Assembly: GCA_033807775.1 (NCBI GenBank)
Contig: CM066319.1
Coordinates: forward strand, 140,914,983-140,978,982
Length of the DNA stretch: 64,000 bases
Direction of reading: 5' to 3'
From: Saussurea involucrata
Taxonomy: Eukaryota; Streptophyta; Magnoliopsida; Asterales; Asteraceae
Part shown: piece by piece, positions 11,433 to 22,877 of the stretch
Position numbering within the stretch: position 1 is the first letter of the stretch
Layout of the letters: every line of letters starts with the position of its first letter
Notes under the pieces: model-generated
Database searches by the model: none
Told to the model about the DNA's origin: nothing
What the model saw: the letters and a program-made list of their open reading frames with translations, nothing else
Made by a program: the position numbers and the translations under genes

Positions 11433-11764
11433 TTATTTTATTGGGTGGATGGGAAAAAACAAAAGGGTTGGCTTGAAAAGGCACGTCGGTGATTATTATA
11501 ATCTCTGTTCACACTCGCAATATCAATATGTTTGACCCGTTTGACTTTTTCCAAAATTCTACCACGAGTTTTAGTAGGGCGACTGCTAACAGCGGTGGTA
11601 TCTCAACAATAATTTCTTTAAAATAAGGAATTGAAAGTTAAACAAATTTTTTATTTATATACTCTTTGTGGGTATTAGATAATTCTATAAAACTAGAGTT
11701 TATCTATTTTAATAAACGATATAAAAATTTTATTAAAAAAACAAAAAACAAAAAACAAAAACCT
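11433..11764. other. non-coding stretch left of LINE L
   Basis: No gene seen. It contains a short CAAAAAA repeat at about 11740-11762. Confidence 0.5.
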
Positions 11765-12113
11765 TTTCTAAAAAATCTTTTTTTTTGAACAACAATAATA
11801 CCACATATATTACCCAAAACAGCCAAGCAGATACCAAGTTCACATACAGCAGCAACAGTAGCCGCATACAATCAAGATGAAACAGAATAACAAGAAACAA
11901 GCACTAATTAAGCCACGAACACAGCAAGAACAAACCTAATTAAGCCCCGAACACAGAAGGGTACCGTATCAGCAACTAACCCCTGTTTGCGAGGTACAAA
12001 CCCAATAAGACTGTTGTAAAGCTTCAATCAGGCCTACTGTATGGATTAAGCTGCCTGTCATTCAGACCTTCCCACCCAACTACTTCAAACAGAAGCCAAC
12101 TAAGAGGGAAACT

Positions 12114-13699
12114 TGTAACGACCCGGTATCCCATAACATACATAATATATAACAATTAACATTTCATACATAACGTCGTTACTTTCATAACAAAATACAT
12201 GATAATTCACATTCGGTCTCAAAGTCTCAAACTATACAATACAGAAATGTAAACATATCCTAATCTTCATCAGCTAGCAATCGCCTCCTATGCTTTATTC
12301 TTCCCTTTGTTAACCAAAGATCCTTGACCTGGAAAACATATTTTTGAAAACAAAATGAGGGTTAGACCAAACGGGTCTAGTGAGTTAATCCCGGTCCTTT
12401 CCAAAATCATTATAAAACCTTTTTATGTAAATCATTTGTATCAAAATAGTTTAGATAGACCTTTGGTAATCCTTTTGTAAAATATAAACATACCACACGT
12501 ATTTAAATACCAATCCAGACTCGTGCATCGTGTATATCTCATCCACCTTATTCCTCCACAAATGGCCATATTAGTTGGTAGCAAGCCAACTAATAAATCA
12601 ACAACCGGTCCGCACACCGGAACCCAACTACTCACCGGTCCGCACACCGGAACCCGGCTACTGTGCACTTGTGTAGTGTAATGCACCAATAAATATAATA
12701 TCTTACTATATTATAAACACAAAATATTCACACCTTGATCGTATATCCATTCCACACATATCCATCTCATATATATATAAACACAGATATATATATTCCA
12801 GTTGAAAACGTTTTAAAGTAAAACTCACCTGTTAGCTTAACAAAAATGCTTTCAAGCCTTTTCCACAGATTCAATCTTTCACTTCGAATTCGCAGTATCT
12901 GAAACAATTCAAATACAATCACTCTTCACCAAATAGAACATCTAAGACTCTCTAACAGGCTGAGAATCCTAAATAACCTATCAAACTCTTATCCTCAATT
13001 GTTCCCCTACGGCGACTTAACACGGGGACCTCAAATTATCCGGACAACACAACTTTTCCGGACAGCGTGACTAATCCGGACAACAGGACTTTTCGGGACG
13101 ACCTATACAATCCGGACAGCATCCGGTATCTTAACTCATCCGGAAACTATAGAAAAGGGAGACTTACCCGGATATTGACTCGTCCGGACACCTTAGAACA
13201 TCATCCGGACACCACCAGCTAAATACCCGGACACTACCAATCAACCTATCCGGACACATTCATGGTGTCCGGAAACTGCTGCTGTTCACCCCTATTTTTG
13301 CCCAGAAATCGACAGAACTAACCCTAGATACGAAATCAGTGTTTCTACTCCGATAGGAACTATCTATTAACAATTATAAACATACTTTGTGAAGGAAACA
13401 TACCTGATTTCACTTTCAAGTACACCAAGTGACTCCTCAACCTTAGTTCTCTTCTTTTCTCCTTTTTTTTCTCTCAAACACACACTTACACACACAATTT
13501 CTGCTGATCTAGAAAATATCTTATGGCTTAAAAGATAATATCAGCCATATGTACCATTAAGACCTTAAACTCTTCATTAAAGACCAAAACACCCTAAACT
13601 TGCAATTTACCCAACTTTTACCCTAAACATAATTATTATAAAGTTAACAATTCTTAACATAAAGGGTTTTTAACTAACGAACTTACCCGAGGTATTACA
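12114..13699 (-). repeat. gypsy solo LTR Z inside LINE 3' UTR
   Basis: Begins TGTAACGACCC and ends GGTATTACA, with AAACT on both sides (12109-12113 and 13700-13704). The inverse termini match those of Y (TGTAACATCCC...GGTATTACA), so it belongs to a related Tekay-like family and lies in minus orientation. No internal region remains, so this is a solo LTR formed by LTR-LTR recombination. It holds an array of CCGGACA words at about 13030-13285 and the conserved AGACC...GGTCT hairpin at 12356-12383. Confidence 0.88.
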
Positions 13700-13850
13700 A
13701 AACTACACCGGTCCACACACCTAATAGTAGCGCCCCTCTCGAGCAGACTTGTCCAGTCCGGCTTATTGGGGACATCCGTCGCTTAACAGGTCTGAAGGCG
13801 GTTCACTACTTTTCACTTCCTTTCCAGCCCTTCGATCCAATCTTCTTCAC

Positions 13851-16800
13851 TCACTCACCGTAGGGATTTGTAAGCCACGAACTCCAATCTAAGGATAAAT
13901 CTTTGTCCCTTTTTGAGATCCATTCATACGATTTTAATTGGAATTCCAAGAACCGATCCAAGAGAGCACCACTACCCTTTTCGAACACCATTTTGTTTCG
14001 ATTTGACCATATAAGGTAGAGCGTACCCCAAACCACCGCTGTCCACCTTCTTAAGCATTTTTCACTATCTCCCAATTGGTTGCCGACATCAAGAATTTCC
14101 TGTAACGAATTTACCGATTCCACATCGATCTTCCACCATCTCCCCAAAAGCCTCCACAAGTTCTTCACGTCTACACATTTGACTAGAGTGTGATCCACTG
14201 ATTCAATCTCCTTAGAGCATTTTGGACAAAGTGTAGTATCCAAATCGATACCCATCTTATCCAAAACTTCTCGCGTCGGAACCCTACCAAGTTTAGCCCT
14301 CCATAAGAAGATGCAGATCTTCTTTGGGACAACCTTTATCCACGAAGTTGTTGCTGTGTTATTTGCCGCCATGGATCGTTTCTCCTCAAACAAGGATCGA
14401 AGAGAGTGCACAGTGTACCCCTTTAGGGGGTCAAACGACCACCAAGCCCGGTCCTTTGAACCCCTCTTAGGTGATAGAGCCGCTACAACATTCCGTAGTT
14501 CCTCCAATTCCCCTTCTTCCCTACCCCGTGGATCCCTTCTCCACCCCCATTTCCACACCCACTCTTCGCCTTGACGCTCCCCTCTTCCCGAAACCATCAC
14601 TCTTTTGTCCGATTCTAGTAGAAATAATCGGCTAAATCTCTCCTTAAGCCTCGTGTTTCCCACCCAAGAGTCCTCCCAAAATCTAGTTCCCATACCATCC
14701 CCCACTTGTTTCCCAAAAGATTTCGAAAAATCTATCCCTACTTTATCAATATCCTTACCCACCTTTATAATGTTTGCCTAAATGGAATTTCCCCTCGGCC
14801 TTATTGGATCACCTTCTCTTAAACCTCCATCCCACCCACAGATACTCCTCACCACTTTGACCCATAACGCGTCACTCTCATTATGGAATCTCCACCACCA
14901 TCCAATTGGCTTCTTTTAGCCCACCAATATTTAATCCACCCCTCCCAAAAGAACCCAAAGCTTTTCCCACTTTACCCAAACATGACCTTTCCTCACGATA
15001 TCTTCCTCACCAATACCCCCCACCCCCAAAAGAAATTACATCTCACACTTTCCAACTTTTTCAGCACACTCACCGGGGTCCGAAACAAGGAAAAGTAATA
15101 TAAGGAAACACTACCTAGAACTGATCTTACCAACGTCCATCTTCCTCCAAATGACATCAATCTTGCCTTCCATGCCGATAGCTTATTTTTCATCTTCTCA
15201 ATCACCGGCTTCCAATGAGAGATCCTTCTCATGGATGAACCTACCGGTAGTCCGAGATATATGAACGGTAATGAATCGCTACCACACCCCAATCCTCTCG
15301 CCCAATATTGGACAACCTCTTCCGAGACACCGATACCATAGAGCTTGCTTTTGTTCCAATTCACTTTTAAGCCTGACACCTCGTAGAAGCATCTCAAAAT
15401 TTTCATAAGATATTTTAGATTTGTCGGTTTCCATTCCCCAAAAAATATAACGTCATCCGCGTATTGAAGATGAGTTATTTCTATGTTCTCCTTTCCCACT
15501 TTAACACCTTCAAATACCTTTTTTGCTACGACTTCCTCCATCATTACTTGGAGGCTTTCGACTACTACCAAGAAAAGAAAGGGGGCGAGGGGATCCTCTT
15601 GCCTTAATCCCCTCTTCATTGGGAATTCATTTGTTGGCGTTCCATTCACTAGCACGGATATCCTTGCCGATTTTAAGCACGCCTCGATCCATCTCCTCCA
15701 TTTAGAACCAAATCCCATGTCTTTCAACCCATCTAAAAGGAATTACCATTCCACCGTGTCATACGCTTTTTCAAAATCAACCTTTAAAATTGCACCTTTC
15801 TTCTTACTTCTCTTCAAGTAATCTACCGTCTCGTTAGCAATGAGGATGCCATCAAGTATCTATCTTCCTTTTATGAAGGCACTTTGTTCCTTACTAATCA
15901 ATTTGCTCATAACCGTCTTCATTCTTTCCGCCAAAACCTTCGAAATTACTTTGTAAAGGATCCCAATAAGACTAATTGGCCTAAATTCGTTTAGGCCAAT
16001 CGGATTTGCGTTTTTTGGGATTAAAGTCAAAAAAGATGAGTTGCATCCCTCACTTATTTCACCCCTCTCCCAAAACCACTCTATAGCCTTCATTAAGTCA
16101 TCTTTCACGATCCCCCAATTTTTTTATAAAGCCTATTGTGAACCCGTCCGGTCCCGGCGATTTATTGCACCCACATTCTTTCACCGCGTTCCAAGTTTCT
16201 TCTTCCGTCACCCTTCTTTCAAGAGCTAATGCTTCCTCCCTCGTAAGCTTCCTCGACCGATCTACCCTCAACTTCGGCAATCGTCTTCCTTGGCATGCAT
16301 ATTTATTCTTGAACAATTCAAACACATGGTCTTTTAATTTTTTTGGATCCTCCGTCCATATCGAATCCACTTTTAGCCCCCGAATGGAATTCTTCCTTTC
16401 GCGATTTTTAATCGCCATGTGGAAGAATTTAGAATTCTCGTCGCCTTCATTGATCCACTTCAACTTAGCTTTTTGTTTAGCCATTGCTATGCTTTTATCT
16501 TCCATTTCCAACCACTCCTTCCTTGCTTCGAGCCATAATTTCTTTTATTGATCTCCCAACGGGCTTATCTCCATTTTTTGCTCCCATATTTCCACCTCTT
16601 TTTTCTTGTTTGCCAATTGTCTCTCAAAGTCGCCCCATTTATCTTTACGCCACCCTTCAACATGTTTTGACGTTTTTGAGCTTATCTCGAAATCTACAAT
16701 CCGGTCTTTTTGCCAAAACCTCATTTGCCCAACTCTCTTTTACCGCTTCTTCTAAGTTCTCCTCCTTCAACCAAGCGTCAAAGAATTTAAAAGGGGTAGG

Positions 16801-17419
16801 CCTAAAATCAACCCACTTATCGCTAAGGATGATGGGAGAGTGGTCCGACCATTTCCTATCTAACAATCTTGCTCCCAAGTTCTTCCATACCGCCCCAAAT
16901 TCGCTTGAAATAAAAAATCTATCTAGTTTGCTAAATGTTTTACCGTCATCACTAACCCTTGTAAATTTCGAACCCCCCAATCGAATGTTTATCAATTTAT
17001 TTCTCTGAATGAAATCGTTAAATTCCTCCGAACCTTTCGGATTAGTGACCGAATTCCATCTTTCGTTCGTTCCACGTACCGCATTGAAGTCTCCAAAAAA
17101 CACCCATTTAACCTCTTCCTTTGCACACAATTGGTCGAGCGTTGCCCACAATTGAAGCCTCTCTTTTTGCTCCCGGGGTCCGTATACGTTTACACAACCG
17201 GTCAAGCCTTCTTTATTTTCCCACCTCCCCACAACCCCACAAAGTTCTCGTCCTCAATTAGAAATTCACAGTGGAAGGATTTTTTGTTACACATAAGGAG
17301 GAGTCCACCCGATCTACCCGAAGAAGCAACCTGTGCAAAATCGCAGTCGGAATTTCCCCATAGAATTGTCACGAACACGCTGGTTATTTTTGTCATCTTG
17401 GTTTCCTGTATTCCAATCA
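13851..17419 (-). pseudogene. LINE L ORF2: endonuclease, reverse transcriptase, zf-RVT
   Basis: Continues from the 30-codon start at 30086 across the X insertion. In order: endonuclease (IQETK; FGDFNAV near 17090; SDHSPIIL near 16840), reverse transcriptase (KSPGPDGF near 16150; FRPISLIG near 15980; FIKGR near 15865; YADDVIFF catalytic box near 15445; YLGLPVGSS near 15240) and a C-terminal zf-RVT segment (CPKCSKEIESVDHTLVKC, about 14240-14190). The frame changes at about 17215, 16590, 16103, 15790 and between 14990 and 14762, so the protein is dead though all domains are recognisable. The stop is at 13851. Encodes the target-primed reverse transcription enzyme. Confidence 0.85.
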
Positions 17420-18831
17420 TGTAATAACCGTGTTCAGTTTTGAATAAATGTTAGTTTTAGGGTGAAAGGTGTGAAAAAGGGAAAGTTTGGTGTGTTTGTG
17501 AGAGAGTATAAAATGGGGAATAAAACCCTAAAATTTTAATCTCTCAGAAAAAAAATGTGTGTGTGCGGCTGAGGTGTTGTAACACCCCAGGCCAATCGTA
17601 TCAGATACTGTCCGCTTTGTCCACACACCTGGACTCACGGTTTTAAAACGCGTCTGATAGAGGAGGTATCAAGTCCCTTATAAGGCAACCTTTGTTCTCC
17701 TCCCCAACCAATGTGGGATCTTACAATCCACCCCCTTGGGAGCCCAGCGTCCTCGCTGGAACACCAGTCCGGTTCCCGGCTCTGATACCATCTGTAACAC
17801 CCCAGGCCAACCGTATCAGATACCGTCCGCTTTGTCCACACACCTGGACTCACGGTTTTAAAACGCGTCTGATAGAGGAGCTATCAAGTCCCTTATAAGG
17901 AAACCTTTGTTCCCCTCCCCAACCAATGTGGGATCTTATAGGTGTAGAGGGTGCGATTTCACCAAGAATGAAGGCGATTGAAATTCTCCAATTCGTGTGA
18001 AGATTCAGCTAGCAGGTGTGTGTAGAGATGATCGGTGCGAGTAAGAACTTCTAAGCAGGACGCCAGGTGAGTCTTTCTGAACCTAAATTTTAAACAAGTG
18101 TGTTTAATGGTCATTATCAAACTGTGCGCTTTTCAACTGTTTTTATTTCAAATGAAGAATAAGTGTGTGGCATGGTTATTATCTAACAGTGTGCTTTTCA
18201 ACTGCTTCTATTTCAAAGTAAAGATTAATTGTGTGATTTATATGTGTGTGACCATGTTCTGGCTTTGGTGTGAAATGGGGGTGTGTCCCATAATAATTAT
18301 ATATATATGAATTTGTTTCATATATGGGCGGTGTGTGCCCTATTGCGCTGTCACGGTGTGTGTGACTATAACGTGTGTGTGCCTTATTGCGCTGTCACGG
18401 TGTGTGTGACTATAGCGTATGCCAGAAGCATGTGTCAATGTGTGCTTATCATCTTATTGTGCTTGTTATGATTGGTATAAATGCTTTCATAACTGATTTT
18501 ATAAACTGTAATATTTTGGTGTGACTTGGTGTGGAGGGAACTCACTAGACCTCATGGTCTAACCCTCGCTTTTCAAAAACTAAAATCTTTTCAGGTAAGC
18601 AGGTAGCCGAGAGCACGTTTAGAGGTTTGGCAAGACGTGGGTCAGATCTTGCGTTTAGAAGGAGTAGAAGAACTTCCTTTTTATGTCTAGTTAGATTTCT
18701 CAGCTGTATTTATGGTTATTTCCGCGAACCCTGTGTTGTAAAATCTGGATAGTGTGACCATGTTGAGCTGTTTTGGCATTATGAATTAAAGAGGTAGCTT
18801 CTAGCTTGTACTTTTGGTTTGGGTTGTTACA
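17420..18831 (+). repeat. 5' LTR of X (with TRIM inserted)
   Basis: TGTAATAACCG at the start, GGTTGTTACA at the end. Without the TRIM and its duplicated target it is about 1.04 kb. TATAAAAT lies at 17507-17514. Two copies of a 45-bp GTGTGTGCC..CTATAGCG minisatellite lie at about 18328-18418, and the conserved ACTAGACC..GGTCTAACCCTC hairpin at 18541-18568. Confidence 0.88.
17578..17940 (-). mobile_element. TRIM element, complete, in the 5' LTR of X
   Basis: Two 148-bp direct repeats (17578-17725 and 17793-17940) enclose a 67-bp centre. On the minus strand the centre starts with the primer site TGGTATCAGAGCC (17790-17778) and ends with a purine tract (AAGGGGGTGGA, 17735-17727). GGTGT flanks both sides (17573-17577 and 17941-17945). 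The empty site is visible in the 3' LTR of X. By eye the repeats differ at six positions. LTR plus primer site plus purine tract and no gene in 363 bp defines a terminal-repeat retrotransposon in miniature. It needs enzymes from elsewhere. Confidence 0.92.
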
Positions 18832-18833
18832 AA

Positions 18834-18846
18834 TGGTATCAGAGCC
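18834..18846 (+). promoter_or_regulatory. primer binding site of X
   Basis: TGGTATCAGAGCC two bases after the 5' LTR. It is complementary to the 3' end of initiator methionine tRNA. Confidence 0.92.
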
Positions 18847-20612
18847 TTAGTTTAAGGGATTTAGGTGACCGGATGGGCCTAAACTTAAACTGTGGAGTAG
18901 GAGGACACAACTGAGATATAGGAAGCCTTTAGGGAAGACCTTAATCACTGAGAAATTAGGACTAAGGTAGAGAGGACTCTCATGTAAGGTAAATTCAAAT
19001 CACATCTGGCCAATGTCATTATGAATTTACAGGTGCGTGAGTGTGCTTGATTATCGTTGTTCTAATTTTGTTAGTGTGTGGAGTGTGGTGGATTGAGGGT
19101 GAAGAGTAATAGTAGTGTGTGGAGTGTGGTGATTATTGTGTGGAAAGTAACAATAGTGTGTGAAGTCTTAACCTTGTCACGAAGGCAACGGTTTGGTGTG
19201 TTGTGTAGACTATTGATGATGTGATTGATGACACTATCTAGAAGGTGTAGTGTTGGACTAGTGTTGATATGGGGTGAGTGTAAGTGGAGGTCTTTGCTTG
19301 GGATTGCTTATAAGTTGTTCAGATGTGACAAAATTATGTATAGAGAGGCAGGGATGTCTAAGTGGCAGGTAGTATCGTCATCCGAGAATAAAAGGATGGG
19401 GTGACAGTTGGTGATTAGCTAAGAAGGAAACTGAGTGCTTTGGATTGGTTAGTTTATGATGTTCCGTAGTAGATACGAAATCTTTGGGAATGTTAAGCTA
19501 AGCCTTGTATGTAAAGGAAATGCAGAGGAGTGAGTTAATATCGTTTGGGAAATGCGAAGTGTGTGGTCGCTTCGAGCGTTGAGTGATATGTCGGATAGAC
19601 ATGGTTGAATTTATCGTATGACATGTGGTGAAACTGTTGGTTAGGCATAGTAACCGTTGAAATTATGTGTATGGAGTGATCAATGTTGGATGAGGGATGT
19701 TTCGTTCTAGCCTGAGGTGATTGGGACGGTAGGTTGGATTAAGTGAGTAAACGAGAAGTAGAAAGTGTGGCAAGTGGCTCGGGAAGTGGAAATCAATGTT
19801 TTCAGAACGTCGCCGTCAGGTGCATGAAATCCTAGTGGGAATATAAGAAAAAGGATTTGTGGGTATATGATTGGTTTAAGAGTAGAAAAAAGCTAGCTTA
19901 TGTGATTAGTCAAGAGTGTGTACCTTCTAGTGAGTTGTTCTTTGGAAATGTGTTTTATGTTTGAGAAGGAAGTAGAAGAAAGTAGTCGAATATAGTGCTC
20001 GGGGTGGAGGACCATTGGATTGGACTTGTTAGTAGTATGGGAGTGACGTTGTGGTAAAAATGTGTGAAGTGATTGTTATCAATGGCTTATGGTCAGTATA
20101 ATTTATGTGAAAAGTGATATCTGCCTTAGACGTATTTTGTGTTGGGAAGGTGATCGTAGAATTGCGTGTAATCTGTTGAAGATAATCTTAACTGCGGGTT
20201 TACGGTGAAATTCAAGATTTATCTTGTGACCAGTTAACGAATTGAGCGTCGTCATTTATTAAGAGATTCATGTTGTTGTGACATTAACTTCGGTAGAATC
20301 CGTTCATTTAAGAAGGTGATTTTGTGTGTGAAACCCTTAACGCGACGCGTTTTAGAATCGTGAGTCTAGATGTGTGGATGATATTGGTATTGTTGGAGGG
20401 TTATGCGTAGTGGGAGCTCATTCAACATCCCACGTGTCGAATCTTAGGAGGTGTCTGGCCGAGGAAGGCATGGTTGTGTTGTTAGAAGACACTCGTGTGG
20501 ATGAAAGTTAAATCATGTGGGGGAACCGTTGGCGATTATAGATCGCAAGATTAGAAAGCTGGAAAACCGTTTTCCTCGATTGTTCGTAGATGGAATTCCG
20601 GGGACGGAATTC
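18847..20612 (+). other. internal region of X without coding capacity
   Basis: 1.8 kb between primer site and polypurine tract. No ORF of 60 codons is present on either strand. It is rich in GTGTG and GTTAG words. The extreme ends match chromovirus 5' leader and 3' edge, but no gag or pol motif was seen between them, so coding sequence has been replaced or lost. A decayed gag cannot be excluded without a profile search. Confidence 0.65.
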
Positions 20613-20629
20613 TTTTGAGGGGAGGATGA
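20613..20629 (+). promoter_or_regulatory. polypurine tract of X
   Basis: TTTTGAGGGGAGGATGA directly before the TGTAATAACCG start of the 3' LTR. Confidence 0.85.
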
Positions 20630-21133
20630 TGTAATAACCGTGTTCAGTTTTGAATAAATGTTAGTTTTAGGGTGAAAAGTGTGAAAAAGGGAAAGTTTGG
20701 TGTGTTTGTGAGAGAGTATAAAATGGGGAATAAAACCCTAAACTTTTAATCTCTAAGAAAAAATGTGTGTGTGCGACTGAGGTGTAGAGGGTGCGATTTC
20801 ACCAAGAATGAAGGCGATTGAAATTCTCCAATTCGTGTGAAGATTCAGCTAGCAGGTGTGTGTAGAGATGATCGGTGCGAGTAAGAACTTCTAAGTAGGA
20901 CGCCAGGTGAGTCTTTCTGAACCTAAATTTTAAACAAGTGTGTTTAATGGTCATTATCAAACTGTGCGCTTTTCAACTGTTTTTATTTCAAATGAAGAAT
21001 AAGTGTGTGGCATGGTTATTATCTAACAGTGCGCTTTTCAACTGCTTCTATTTCAAAGCAAAGATTAATTATGTGATTTATATGTGCGTGACCATGCTCT
21101 GGCTTTGGTGTGAAATGGGGGTGTGTCCCATAA

Positions 21134-21175
<42 letters not shown>

Positions 21176-21293
21176 TTTGTTTCATATATGGGCGGTGTGT
21201 GCCCTATTGCGCTGTCACGGTGTGTGTGACTATAGCGTGTGTGTGCCCTATTGCGCTGTCACGGTGTGTGTGACTATAGCGTGTGTGTGCCTT
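20630..21293 (+). repeat. 3' LTR of X, left part
   Basis: Colinear with the 5' LTR and lacking the TRIM. TATAAAAT at 20717-20724. An (AT)n run at about 21139-21171 is much longer than in the 5' LTR. It is cut by Y inside the GTGTGTGCC minisatellite. It continues at 29540. Confidence 0.9.
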
Positions 21294-22839
21294 TGTAACA
21301 TCCCAATACCCATATACACAACAATTCACATAATGTAACATAACATTGATATCACAAACGAAACATCATATTACAAGTACGGTCCCGTAGTCTTTTACAA
21401 TCAGAAGAAGCCTTCCTACTACAAACTTTGTACTAAATACATACACAACATTTAATATTGTAATACAACTGCTAAACATGCCAAAATCTTCTTCATATAA
21501 TCCTTCACAAAAGCTATCCATCGATTACTCTTAATCATTTGCCCTTACTCGATCCACCACATGGAATACATATTTTTAAAACAAAAATGAGGGTTAGACC
21601 TAAGGGTCTAAGTGAGAAAAATCCCTGTTACTTTGAAATCATTTATATAAACTTTATTTATATAAATCACACAGCACTATCAAATATATCAATTTGAACT
21701 CACACAACATATACCTTCCCTTCTCATTCCTCCTGGCCACATTAGTTGGTTGCAAATCAACTAATAAATTTACAACGATGTACAACATCTACAGCCAAAC
21801 AACGCTATACGGATTCTATAGCCAAACACACCGGTCCTAAGCCCGGCCAACGTATTATAACACATTATAATACTCATGTAAATATAATACCTCAATATAT
21901 TATAATTCACATATACCATACATATAAACACGTACTCACCAATTATCACATTCCCAAACCATACGTATATGTATTCCAGTTAAAAATACTTTTAAAGAAA
22001 AACTCACCTGTTTTGATTATTACACACGCTCGCAAGCTCCTTTCACAATGGTCTTATCTCTTACCACGACTCCACAGAATCTGAAACAATTTAAGGTACA
22101 TACACCTCTTTACTAACCAAACATATAAAGCCTACCAGTCCCTGTTCTCAACTGTATCACTAAACTTAACAACTACCGGGACTACACAGAGTACCGGGAC
22201 TACACAGTACCGGGACTCTTTGGTACCGGGAGTACACAGTACCGGAACTCTTGGTACCGGGACTACACAGTACCGGAACTCTTGGTACCGGGACTACACA
22301 GTACCGGGAGTTCGATCACCGGGAGTTAGTGTTACCGGGAGTCGACTATACCGGGACTCCACTTTACCGGGAGTCTAAATGACCGGGAGTCTACCGGGAC
22401 TTCCCCGGGACTCTCAAGAACACAGTCGGTTCCATTTTCTCAGATTCAATTGAAACTAATACCAAACAATCAAATCGATCTTTCTAAACCGATAGATATC
22501 TTCTACTTATGATTACAAGCACAAAATGTAAAGGTACTTACCTCAAAATCAACTTCAACCAAATCAATTGAAGCCTTATCCGTACGTTTCTTCTTCTTGC
22601 TTTCTTTCGCACAGAACACACACATACACTTTCTAAATTTAGGTTATTAGAATACTATCTGATGCTTAAGGGGTAATATCAAACCACAACTACCAAATGA
22701 ACCTTGAACTTCTCTTTAATGACCCAAACACCCCTAAACTTATAATTTACCCAAACTTACCCTAACATCCAACTTTAAGGTTAACTAAATTTAACGGTAA
22801 AAAGGGGTTTTAACTAACGAACTTACCCGGGGTATTACA
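21294..22839 (-). repeat. 3' LTR of Y (complete)
   Basis: TGTAACATCCC...GGGGTATTACA in plus orientation, 1546 bp. It contains the conserved hairpin at 21589-21616 and a tandem array built from TACCGGGACT(ACACAG/CTTGG) at about 22170-22420. The first 899 bp look identical by eye to the left arm of the palindromic LTR. Confidence 0.9.
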
Positions 22840-22854
22840 TCATCTCCCCCTTAA
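22840..22854 (-). promoter_or_regulatory. polypurine tract of Y
   Basis: On the minus strand TTTTAAGGGGGAGATGA directly precedes the 3' LTR. Confidence 0.85.
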
Positions 22855-22877
22855 AAGAATTTCGTCCCGAAATTCAG

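Noticed and set aside
14883..17424. Plus-strand ORFs opposite LINE L ORF2
   Set aside because: Shadow frames with Ser/Pro/Phe-rich composition and no domain.
18832..20629. Satellite or host gene in the X interior
   Set aside because: No periodic unit and no ORF; primer site and purine tract at its edges show it is retrotransposon interior.
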